Part shown: piece after piece, positions 1 to 8,856 of the stretch
How positions within the stretch are numbered: the stretch's first letter is position 1
Layout of the letters: each line of letters starts with the position of its first letter
Source: Caulobacteraceae bacterium
GTDB lineage: Bacteria; Pseudomonadota; Alphaproteobacteria; Caulobacterales; Caulobacteraceae
NCBI GenBank assembly: GCA_030151985.1
Contig: JASLDZ010000435.1
Span: 1 to 19,342 of the forward strand
Direction: 5' to 3'
DNA: 19,342 bases
Notes under the pieces: model-generated
What the model saw: only the letters and a program-made list of their open reading frames with translations
Told to the model about the DNA's origin: nothing
Database searches by the model: none
Translations under genes and position numbers: made by a program

Positions 1-238
1 CCGCCGCCTCCGCCATCACCGCGCCCACGCCCGCGCCGACGCCGATCGCCAGCACCCAGTAGCCGAGCCTCACGGGCAGGCCGACCTGCCCGGTCCCGAA
101 CGCCCCCGAGAGCGCCAGGAACGCCGCCACGCCGAGCGCGATCGCCACCGCCCGCAGGCGGCTCGGCGTCGCCGCCGCTCGCGAAGCGTGGACGGCGGCC
201 GCCTGCGGCTCGCGAAGGATGTGCGTCTCTTGGCGCAT
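1..238 (-). CDS. LytTR-type membrane-bound transcriptional regulator, N-terminal fragment
   Basis: Only the first 79 residues are in the window; the gene runs off the left edge. The ATG is at 238-236 on the minus strand. The protein opens with a hydrophilic stretch of about 28 residues rich in Ala and Arg, then a first membrane helix (about residues 29-46, RAVAIALGVAAFLALSG), the phrase GAFGTGQVGLPVRLGYW, and a second helix (about 58-75). A helix followed by G-x-F-G-T, then 'LPVRLGYW' and another helix, is what I know from the membrane part of alphaproteobacterial LytTR DNA-binding proteins, whose LytTR domain lies at the C-terminus. That domain is outside the window, so the DNA-binding role is an inference from the N-terminus alone. 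It is transcribed divergently from the DUF2306 gene across an 86-base gap. Another multi-helix membrane protein is the main alternative. Confidence 0.55.
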   Translation of the reverse strand, partial: MRQETHILREPQAAAVHASRAAATPSRLRAVAIALGVAAFLALSGAFGTGQVGLPVRLGYWVLAIGVGAGVGAVMAEAA

Positions 239-324
239 CGGCGCGGGCGGGCTCCGGCGGAACGGGGCAGGGAAGGGGCGTCGGCGACGCGGAGGGTCGC
301 GCCGCCGGCGGGAGATCAGGTTCC

Positions 325-879
325 ATGACCGACAGCGCCGCCGCAACCCGCCCGCTGATCACGCGGCGCTATGTGGCGACCCGCGCATTGGCCGTCGCCG
401 CGGTGATCGGCGCGGCCGCCGCCTGGCCGCTGCTGCACGGCGGGAGCCTGCCGGCGGTCCATCTGCCGCCGTTCCGCCTGCACGCCCCGCGGCTCGAGCT
501 CCTGGCCGCCGCGCCCGCGGTGATCCGGCTGCACATCGCCGCCGCCCTGACCGCCTTCCTGGTCGGCGCGGTGCTGCTGGCCGGGGTGAAGGGCACGCAG
601 CTGCACAAGACGCTGGGCTGGGTGTGGGTGGCGGCGATGCTGACGACGGCGCTGGGCTCCTTCTTCATCCGCACGATCAACCCCGGCCACTGGAGCTTCA
701 TCCACTTCCTGTCCGGCTGGGTCTCCGTGGCGACGCCCATGGCGGTGGTGGCGATCCGGCGGAAGAACGTGCGGCTGCATCGCCGGCTGATGACGGGGCT
801 GTTCGTCGGCGGGCTCGTGATCGCGGGCGCCTTCACCTTCGTGCCCGGACGGCTGATGTGGGCGGTGTTCTTCGGCTGA
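325..879 (+). CDS. DUF2306 family integral membrane protein
   Basis: This is a 184-residue predicted inner-membrane protein. Hydrophobic segments lie at about residues 18-38, 66-86, 93-112, 126-143 and 153-180. The pattern 'IRLHIAAALTAFLVGAVLL', then 'GTQLHKTLGWVWVAAM', 'SFFIRTI' and 'RLHRRLMTGLFVGGLVIAG' matches the DUF2306 family, which is known for conserved His and Trp residues between helices. Its molecular function is unknown. The ATG at 325 follows a loose GGGAGA sequence. It stands alone on the plus strand, divergent from the putative LytTR regulator, so it could be that regulator's target, but no operator is evident in the 86-base gap beyond a short GCGTC/GACGC hairpin at 278-290. 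sucC starts 86 bases downstream and probably has its own promoter. Confidence 0.8.
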   Translation: MTDSAAATRPLITRRYVATRALAVAAVIGAAAAWPLLHGGSLPAVHLPPFRLHAPRLELLAAAPAVIRLHIAAALTAFLVGAVLLAGVKGTQLHKTLGWVWVAAMLTTALGSFFIRTINPGHWSFIHFLSGWVSVATPMAVVAIRRKNVRLHRRLMTGLFVGGLVIAGAFTFVPGRLMWAVFFG

Positions 880-900
880 GGCGATCCGGCGGCGGCGCGG

Positions 901-930
901 TTGCGGAAGCGGGGGAGGGGCCTCTATAGC
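901..930 (+). promoter_or_regulatory. Candidate sucC promoter
   Basis: TTGCGG at 901-906 and TCTATAGC at 923-930 resemble the Caulobacter housekeeping promoter (TTGaCgS, 10-14 bases, GCTANAWC), with spacing about one base longer than usual. It would give a leader of about 30 bases before the sucC ATG at 966. The -10 region sits between a GGGAGGG (913-919) and a CCCTCCC (940-946), an inverted repeat that may be chance in GC-rich DNA. This is motif matching by eye only. Confidence 0.35.
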
Positions 931-965
931 CAGCGGCGTCCCTCCCGAGCCTCCGCAGGTCCGCC

Positions 966-2174
966 ATGAACATCCACGAGCACCAGGCCAAGGCCGTCCT
1001 CAAGGACTTCGGCGTCCCCGTCTCGCGGGGCGTGGCGGTGTTCACGCCGGAGGAGGCGAAGAAGGCGGCCGAGGAGCTGGGCTCGCCCCTCTTCGTGGTG
1101 AAGAGCCAGATCCACGCCGGGGGCCGCGGCAAGGGCCGCTTCGAGGGCCTGGGCCCCGACGCCAAGGGCGGCGTGCGGCTGGCCAAGTCGGCCGACGAGG
1201 TCTTCACCAACGCCAGCGAGATGCTCGGCCGAGTGCTGGTGACGCACCAGACCGGGCCCAAGGGCAAGCAGGTGAACCGCCTCTACATCGAGGAGGCGTC
1301 GGACATCGCCAAGGAGCTCTACCTATCGCTCCTGGTCGACCGCGAGACCTCGCGCGTGGCCGTGGTCGCCTCCACCGAGGGCGGCATGGACATCGAGGAG
1401 GTGGCGCACTCCACCCCTGAGAAGATCCACACCATTCAGATCGACCCGGCCACCGGCGTCATGCCCCACCACGGCCGCGCGCTGGCCAAGGCGCTGAACC
1501 TCTCCGGAGTGCACGCCAAGGAGGGCGCCAAGCTCCTGTCGCAGCTCTACAAGGCGTTCGTCGACAAGGACATGTCTATGCTGGAGATCAACCCGCTGAT
1601 CGTCACGAAGGAGGACGACGGCGGCCACCTGCGGGTGCTGGACGCCAAGCTCTCCTTCGACGGCAACGCGCTCTACCGCCACGACGACATCATGGCGCTG
1701 CGCGACACCACCGAGGAGGACGAGAAGGAGATCGAGGCCTCCAAGCACGGCCTGGCCTACATCGCGCTCGACGGCACCATCGGCTGCATGGTCAACGGCG
1801 CGGGCCTGGCCATGGCGACCATGGACATCATCAAGCTCTACGGCGCCGAGCCCGCCAACTTCCTCGACGTGGGCGGAGGCGCAGGCAAGGAGAAGGTGAC
1901 GGCCGCCTTCAAGATCATCACCGCCGATCCGGCCGTGAAGGGCATCCTGGTGAACATCTTCGGCGGCATCATGCGCTGCGACATCATCGCCGAGGGCGTG
2001 ATCGCCGCGGTGAAGGAGGTCGGGCTGAAGGTGCCGCTGGTGGTGCGCCTGGAGGGCACCAACGTCGACCAGGGCAAGGCCATCCTGAACAACTCGGGCC
2101 TGGCGGTGATCGCCGCCAACGACCTGGCCGACGCGGCCGAGAAGATCGTCAAGGCGGTGAAGGAGGCGGCGTGA
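966..2174 (+). CDS. sucC: Succinyl-CoA ligase (ADP-forming) subunit beta
   Basis: This 402-residue protein is the nucleotide-binding beta subunit of succinyl-CoA synthetase, which with SucD converts succinyl-CoA, ADP (or GDP) and phosphate to succinate, CoA and NTP in the TCA cycle. The N-terminal ATP-grasp domain (about 1-235) starts MNIHEHQAKAVLKDFGVPV and carries the SQIHAGGRGKGRFEG loop (about 48-62) and LEINPLIV. The C-terminal ligase domain has GCMVNGAGLAMATMD, NFLDVGGGAG, NIFGGIMRCD and RLEGTNVDQGK. Length is slightly above the usual 386-400. The ATG at 966 follows AGGT with 5 bases between, and the N-terminus is canonical. In most relatives sucD follows directly; here it lies 2 kb downstream after three other genes. 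The stop codon overlaps the next start (TGATG). Confidence 0.97.
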   Translation: MNIHEHQAKAVLKDFGVPVSRGVAVFTPEEAKKAAEELGSPLFVVKSQIHAGGRGKGRFEGLGPDAKGGVRLAKSADEVFTNASEMLGRVLVTHQTGPKGKQVNRLYIEEASDIAKELYLSLLVDRETSRVAVVASTEGGMDIEEVAHSTPEKIHTIQIDPATGVMPHHGRALAKALNLSGVHAKEGAKLLSQLYKAFVDKDMSMLEINPLIVTKEDDGGHLRVLDAKLSFDGNALYRHDDIMALRDTTEEDEKEIEASKHGLAYIALDGTIGCMVNGAGLAMATMDIIKLYGAEPANFLDVGGGAGKEKVTAAFKIITADPAVKGILVNIFGGIMRCDIIAEGVIAAVKEVGLKVPLVVRLEGTNVDQGKAILNNSGLAVIAANDLADAAEKIVKAVKEAA

Positions 2175-2743
2175 TGCTGGCTGCGCTCGCGCTCGCCGCG
2201 GCGCTGTCCGGCCAGGCGGCCGCCCCCGCCCCCGCCGCTGCAGTCGGCCCCGACCTGTTCCCCGACTGGCGTACGCTCTGCGTCCAGCACCGGGGCGACC
2301 TGAAGGCGCCGATCGCGCAGGCGGACGGGCTGGGCTGGCAGGTCGCGCCGCCCGAGATGATGAAGGCGCTCCCGGCCACGCTTCAGGACGCGCAGGGCCG
2401 CTACATGCTGGACGGGTCAGGCGTGGAATTCGTGCTGACCGGCCAGGGGAGCTTCCCCATCGAGGGTCGCGACGTGAAGGCGGCGGTCTGCATGGTCGGC
2501 GCGCGGCCGGCCGACGCCACCGCGCTCACGATCAAGGCCGGCGCCTTGGCCGGCGTGCCCGCCAGCCGCGCGGGGGGCGACCAGACCGTCTTTGCCTTCA
2601 GCGAGGGCGCCCAGCATACCGCGCTGAAGGTGCAGGACGACGCGGCCGTGCTCGCCGCCGTCAGGGCCGGGACGGCGACCGTGGTGCTCGTGCAAGCGTT
2701 CGAGGGCGGCGCGATGCTGGCCTACGCCGTCCCGAGCCTCTGA
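2174..2743 (+). CDS. Exported hypothetical protein between sucC and sucD
   Basis: This is a protein of 189 residues that I do not recognise as a named family. It starts with a probable Sec signal peptide (MLAALALAAALSGQAAAPAPA; cleavage probably in the Ala-Pro-rich stretch near residues 16-23), so it is likely periplasmic or surface exposed. The mature part begins FPDWRTLCVQHRGDLKAPI, has two Cys residues (in RTLCVQH and AAVCMVG) that could form a disulfide, and is otherwise soluble. I chose ATG 2174 because it overlaps the sucC stop (TGATG), a typical coupling arrangement; a GTG three bases earlier is in the same frame. The gene ends two bases before the GTG of the methyltransferase gene, so the three are probably co-transcribed. 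No catalytic motif is visible. Confidence is high that it is a gene and low on function. Confidence 0.75.
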   Translation: MLAALALAAALSGQAAAPAPAAAVGPDLFPDWRTLCVQHRGDLKAPIAQADGLGWQVAPPEMMKALPATLQDAQGRYMLDGSGVEFVLTGQGSFPIEGRDVKAAVCMVGARPADATALTIKAGALAGVPASRAGGDQTVFAFSEGAQHTALKVQDDAAVLAAVRAGTATVVLVQAFEGGAMLAYAVPSL

Positions 2744-2745
2744 GC

Positions 2746-3525
2746 GTGACCGACGTCGCGGCGACCTACGCCGCCATGCGCGACAGCGAGATGAACGCCT
2801 GGGTGGGCGGGGCCGATCCGGAGCTGGTCGGCGTCCACACCTACGAGATCCTGCGCCGCCACCTGATGCTGTTCCCAGGTTCGCGCGTGCTCGATTTCGG
2901 CTGCGGCATCGGCCGCGTCATGCTGAAGCTCCTGAAGGAGCGGCCCGACCTCGGCGGCGTCACGGGCGTCGACATCATGCCTCCGGTGATCGCCTTCTGC
3001 CGCGACCACATCGCTCCGGCCTTCCCCCAGGCCGAGTTCCAGCTCCTGGCGGACCGGAACGACCATTACGACCGGCACATCGACCCGCAGGCGGGCGAGG
3101 CCATGGCGAAGGCCGAGTTCGCCCGCCAGCACTCGGGGCGCTACGGGGCCGTCTACGCCTTCTCGGTCTTCACCCATGTGGACGTGGGCGACTTCGAGGA
3201 CCTGCTGCGCTTCGTGGCCTCCCTCCTGCCGACGCACGCGCAGTTCCTGTTCACCGCCTTCATCCTCACCCCCGCCTCGCGCAAGGCGCTGGCCGGCCGG
3301 ACCGTAGGCGGCCGCTATCGTAACGGCGCCTTCTCCCACGACGGCCGGGTGTTCGTCGGCGATCGCAAGGACCGGCTGGCCTTCATCGCCTACGACCAGA
3401 CGCTGCTGGAGGAGATGATCGTGAACGCGGGCCTGATCCCCGCCACCGTCGAATACGGCGGCTGGCGCGCGGACGGCTTCAGCCCCTCGCTGCAGGACGT
3501 GGTCGTCTGCCGCAAGGCGGGGTGA
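2746..3525 (+). CDS. Class I SAM-dependent methyltransferase
   Basis: This 259-residue protein has a Rossmann methyltransferase core. Motif I is VLDFGCGIGR (residues 48-57), the ribose-binding acid is in GVTGVDIMPP (Asp76), and a later motif is YAFSVFTHVDVGDFEDLLRF, typical of the Methyltransf_11/25-like clans acting on small molecules or glycans. The substrate cannot be read from sequence. An acidic/basic insertion (about 100-130) separates the second strand from the 'SVFTHV' element. It begins with GTG at 2746, two bases after the preceding stop, and its tight spacing suggests translation from the sucC transcript. It has a distant look-alike at 12361-13152 with the same G-C-G-x-G-R and SV(F/L)TH signatures. 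No signal peptide is seen, so it should act in the cytoplasm. Confidence 0.85.
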   Translation: MTDVAATYAAMRDSEMNAWVGGADPELVGVHTYEILRRHLMLFPGSRVLDFGCGIGRVMLKLLKERPDLGGVTGVDIMPPVIAFCRDHIAPAFPQAEFQLLADRNDHYDRHIDPQAGEAMAKAEFARQHSGRYGAVYAFSVFTHVDVGDFEDLLRFVASLLPTHAQFLFTAFILTPASRKALAGRTVGGRYRNGAFSHDGRVFVGDRKDRLAFIAYDQTLLEEMIVNAGLIPATVEYGGWRADGFSPSLQDVVVCRKAG

Positions 3526-3563
3526 CGGCTGCGACGTCGCGGACGTTGTGCTAGGTTTCGTGC

Positions 3564-4136
3564 ATGAACGCGCCGCTGCGCCAGGCCGAGCTTACGCCCC
3601 ACCGTTTCACGGTGCGGGAGTTCCTGGAGATCGCCGACTCCGGGGCCTTCGGCGACCGCAAGGTCGAGCTGATCGAGGGAGAGATCATCGACATGCCGTC
3701 TGACGGGCCGTTGCACCGTCGCTGGAGCGTCGCGCTGACGGATTGGCTGGCGCGGAATCTCGACCTCGACCTTTACGCGCACATCTTCAACACCACGCTG
3801 GAACTGTCGGACTACAGCGCGCCGAGTCCTGACGTGCAGATCTATGACCGCGCCCTTCGTGAGGAGGACGTGCGCGGTTCCGACATTCTACTGGCGATCG
3901 AACAGGCCGACACGTCGCTTAAGAAGGACCTGCGGGTGAAAGCCGACCTCTACGCCCGCTATGGCGTCCGGGACTACTGGGTGATCGACCTGAACGCCAA
4001 CCGCATCCACGTGCATCGCGATCCACGCGAGGAGGGCTATGCCGACGTGGCCGTACATGGGGCTGAAGGGCGGGTCGAGGCGCTGCTGATCCCCAGCCTT
4101 GCGCTGCGCATCGCCGACCTGCCCCGCATCGGCTGA
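3564..4136 (+). CDS. Uma2 family (DUF820) PD-(D/E)XK endonuclease-like protein
   Basis: This 190-residue protein has the layout of the Uma2/DUF820 family, a restriction-endonuclease-like fold of unclear biological role that is often found in multiple scattered copies. Visible family marks are FTVREFLEIADSG (15-27), VELIEGEIIDM with Glu36 (34-44), SAPSPDVQIYD with Asp90 (85-95), ILLAIEQADTSLKKDLRVKA with Glu113 and Lys126 (108-127), and YARYGVRDYWVIDL (130-143), where family members usually have Y-A-x-x-G-V-x-E-Y-W-(V/L)-(V/I)-D. The catalytic set therefore looks intact. A 38-base gap before the ATG holds a 10-bp palindrome GCGACGTCGC (3531-3540) and a GCTAGG element (3550-3555), so it may have its own promoter. 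Its codons use A/T third bases more often than sucC or sucD, compatible with a more recent arrival. Confidence 0.85.
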   Translation: MNAPLRQAELTPHRFTVREFLEIADSGAFGDRKVELIEGEIIDMPSDGPLHRRWSVALTDWLARNLDLDLYAHIFNTTLELSDYSAPSPDVQIYDRALREEDVRGSDILLAIEQADTSLKKDLRVKADLYARYGVRDYWVIDLNANRIHVHRDPREEGYADVAVHGAEGRVEALLIPSLALRIADLPRIG

Positions 4137-4174
4137 ACGCTCGCGTCCCAGGGTTCCCCTCGCCCCCGCCCCAC

Positions 4175-4182
4175 GCTAGGAC
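4175..4182 (+). promoter_or_regulatory. Candidate -10 element for sucD
   Basis: GCTAGGAC at 4175-4182 differs by one base from the Caulobacter -10 consensus GCTANAWC and lies 52 bases before the sucD ATG. A convincing -35 (TTGaCgS) is missing upstream; only TTCCCCT at 4154-4160 is at the right distance. A separate sucD promoter would make sense because three accessory genes now sit between sucC and sucD. This was recognised by eye only. Confidence 0.25.
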
Positions 4183-4234
4183 ACGGCCCGACCGCGGGCG
4201 CCTCCCTGCCGCCCGGACCGACCCCCGGAGCGCC

Positions 4235-5119
4235 ATGTCCGTCCTGATCGACCGCAACACCCGCGTCATCTGCCAGGGGATCACCGGCGCGCAGGGCACC
4301 TTCCACACCGAGCAGGCCGTCGCCTACGGCACGAAGATGACCGCGGGCGTCACGCCGGGGAAGGGCGGCCAGACGGCGGTGGGGCTGCCGGTGTTCGACA
4401 CCGTGCTGGAGGCCAAGGAGCAGGCGGGGGCCGACGCCAGCGTGATCTACGTGCCGCCGCCTTTCGCCGCGGACTCGATCCTGGAGGCGATCGACGCCGA
4501 GATCCCGCTGATCGTCTGCATCACCGAGGGCATCCCGGTGGAGGACATGATCAAGGTGAAGCGCTCGCTCGCCGGATCGAAGTCCCGCTTGATCGGGCCG
4601 AACTGCCCGGGCGTGCTCACGCCCAACCAGTGCAAGATCGGCATCATGCCGGGCAACATCTTCTCGGAAGGCTCCGTCGGCGTGGTCTCGCGCTCGGGCA
4701 CCCTGACCTACGAGGCGGTGTTCCAGACCACCAATGCTGGGCTCGGCCAGACCACCGCGGTCGGCATCGGCGGCGACCCGGTGAAAGGCACCGAGTTCAT
4801 CGACGTGCTGGAGATGTTCCTGGCCGACGAGGCCACCAAGAGCATCATCATGATCGGCGAGATCGGCGGCTCGGCCGAGGAGGACGCCGCGCAGTTCCTG
4901 ATCGACGAGGCCAAGCGCGGCCGCAAGAAGCCGATGGCGGGCTTCATCGCGGGCACCACCGCGCCTCCCGGTCGCACCATGGGCCACGCGGGCGCCATCG
5001 TCTCGGGCGGCAAGGGCGACGCGGCGTCGAAGATGGCGGCGATGCAGGCGGCGGGCGTGCGGGTGTCGCCGTCCCCCGCCGCGCTGGGCGAGACGCTGCT
5101 GGCTGCGATCAAGGGCTGA
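4235..5119 (+). CDS. sucD: Succinyl-CoA ligase (ADP-forming) subunit alpha
   Basis: This 294-residue protein is the CoA-binding and phosphohistidine-carrying partner of SucC, forming the alpha-beta unit that makes ATP or GTP from succinyl-CoA. The CoA-binding Rossmann domain begins MSVLIDRNTRVICQGITGAQGTFHTEQA and continues with YGTKMTAGVTPGKGG and VIYVPPPFAA. The ligase domain carries LIGPNCPGVLTP, GVVSRSGTLTYE and GIGGDPVKGTEF. The active-site histidine that is phosphorylated is in MGHAGAIVSGG (His251). Length matches the family. The start is supported by GGAG at 4227-4230, four bases upstream of the ATG. The gene is separated from its partner subunit by three unrelated genes, and from sucA by a long non-coding stretch. 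Confidence 0.97.
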   Translation: MSVLIDRNTRVICQGITGAQGTFHTEQAVAYGTKMTAGVTPGKGGQTAVGLPVFDTVLEAKEQAGADASVIYVPPPFAADSILEAIDAEIPLIVCITEGIPVEDMIKVKRSLAGSKSRLIGPNCPGVLTPNQCKIGIMPGNIFSEGSVGVVSRSGTLTYEAVFQTTNAGLGQTTAVGIGGDPVKGTEFIDVLEMFLADEATKSIIMIGEIGGSAEEDAAQFLIDEAKRGRKKPMAGFIAGTTAPPGRTMGHAGAIVSGGKGDAASKMAAMQAAGVRVSPSPAALGETLLAAIKG

Positions 5120-5152
5120 AGCGGGGACCGGGCGGGCGGCCCATCAGGTTGG

Positions 5153-5169
5153 ACGGCTGCCTAGGCCGT
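5153..5169 (+). terminator. Weak hairpin after sucD, possible terminator
   Basis: ACGGC (5153-5157) pairs with GCCGT (5165-5169) around a 7-base loop, 33 bases after the sucD stop, and is followed by a C/T-rich tract (5170-5187) rather than a clean T run. It could be a weak intrinsic terminator or simply the edge of the repeat element that follows. Confidence 0.2.
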
Positions 5170-5170
5170 T

Positions 5171-5575
5171 CCCTCTTCCTCTTCCTGCTTGCCCTAGCCC
5201 AGTGTTCGACGCGCCGCAGGCAAGTCGAAAATCTTAGGGACGCCCTGCGTCCCGACCCCTCCGGTCAGCCGACGGGCGGAGGGCGGGTCAAGGGCGAAGA
5301 GCGCAGCGTCCCTTGACGCGCCCGAGCACGGTGGCGCTCCGCTGTCCGATCTTGGCGCCTGACACTCGCCTATGCCCCAACGTGGTGGACCTGCCGCCGT
5401 GCTCGGCCGCGTCAAGGCACGCTCCGCTTCGCTGCGCTCTACGGCCTTGACCCGGCCTCCGCGCGACGGCGCTCCTGGAGGCGTGGGGGCGCGGGGGGTC
5501 CCTTCAAGCAAGTTCGACCCCTCCGGAGGGGTCGAACACAGGGCTGGGGCAAGGAAGAAGAGAAAGCAGAGGAAG
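5171..5575. repeat. About 400 bp imperfect inverted-repeat element between sucD and sucA
   Basis: The stretch 5120-5829 (710 bases) has no credible gene. Its centre is a long imperfect inverted repeat. The outer arm 5171-5210 (pyrimidine-rich, ending AGTGTTCGAC) is the reverse complement of 5531-5570 (starting GTCGAACACA, then purine-rich) at roughly 80 percent of positions by eye. The inner arm 5278-5334 (GGGTCAAGGGCGAAGAGCGC ... GAGCACGGTGGC) is the reverse complement of 5394-5460 with an 11-base difference in the middle. About 59 bases form the central loop (5335-5393). Smaller hairpins lie inside: GGGACGC/GCGTCCC at 5237-5253, CAAGGG/CCCTTG within 5286-5315, and a perfect 24-bp palindrome at 5513-5536. 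It looks like a non-autonomous, MITE-like or REP-like intergenic element. No transposase and no clear target-site duplication were found. Short open frames inside it are not supported as genes. Confidence 0.75.
5513..5536. repeat. Perfect 24-bp palindrome inside the inverted-repeat element
   Basis: TTCGACCCCTCC is followed immediately by its exact reverse complement. It could form a very stable hairpin in RNA or a small cruciform in DNA. No T run follows on either strand, so it is not a standard terminator. The corresponding place in the left half of the element (near 5250-5262) retains only one arm-like copy (GACCCCTCCGG), so the palindrome is specific to the right half. Confidence 0.7.
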
Positions 5576-5817
5576 GAAGACATGGGGGGAACATGTCTGT
5601 CTGTCTGAGCCGTCGTAAGCTCGACGCGTTCCCGCCCGTGCGCGTGGCGGCCGTCGCGCGCTCTTCACCCTTCGTAAAGGCTGTGTTCATGCGGCGCCGA
5701 TAAGAAGCTTGCCGCTCCGTTCAGAAACGGGGTTCCCGGTCGCGTCGCAGGGGTCTAATCCCGCGCCCGACAACCTATATGAGGCCGCGCCCGGCCGCTG
5801 CATCGTCCCGGGCGCGC

Positions 5818-5824
5818 GAGGTGG
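5818..5824 (+). promoter_or_regulatory. Ribosome binding site that decides the sucA start
   Basis: GAGGTGG lies five bases before the ATG at 5830. An in-frame ATG at 5779 has no comparable Shine-Dalgarno sequence and would add 17 residues (MRPRPAAASSRAREVDG) not typical of E1o proteins. The rest of the leader (5576-5817) contains a GACATG/CATGTC hairpin followed by three TGTC units (5579-5605), a CCGTT/AACGG hairpin at 5717-5730, and a TATATG at 5776-5781 that might be a -10, none of them convincing. Confidence 0.6.
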
Positions 5825-5829
5825 ACGGC

Positions 5830-8811
<2,982 letters not shown>

Positions 8812-8856
8812 GACCGCGTTCGCCGTCCTCCCCGTCCTGCAATCCTGAGAGCCCCC

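Noticed and set aside
5579..5605. GACATG/CATGTC hairpin with three TGTC units as a possible terminator or short tandem repeat
   Set aside because: The stem is only 6 bp with a 7-base loop and there is no T run; three 4-base units are too few to call a microsatellite.
5194..5690. Small open frames inside the inverted-repeat element (both strands)
   Set aside because: They follow the repeat arms, lack ribosome sites, and their Arg/Ser/Pro-rich translations change arbitrarily with repeat divergence.
5779..5829. Upstream ATG giving a 17-residue longer SucA
   Set aside because: No ribosome site, and the extension MRPRPAAASSRAREVDG is not E1o-like. The ATG at 5830 has GAGGTGG at good distance and gives the typical start.
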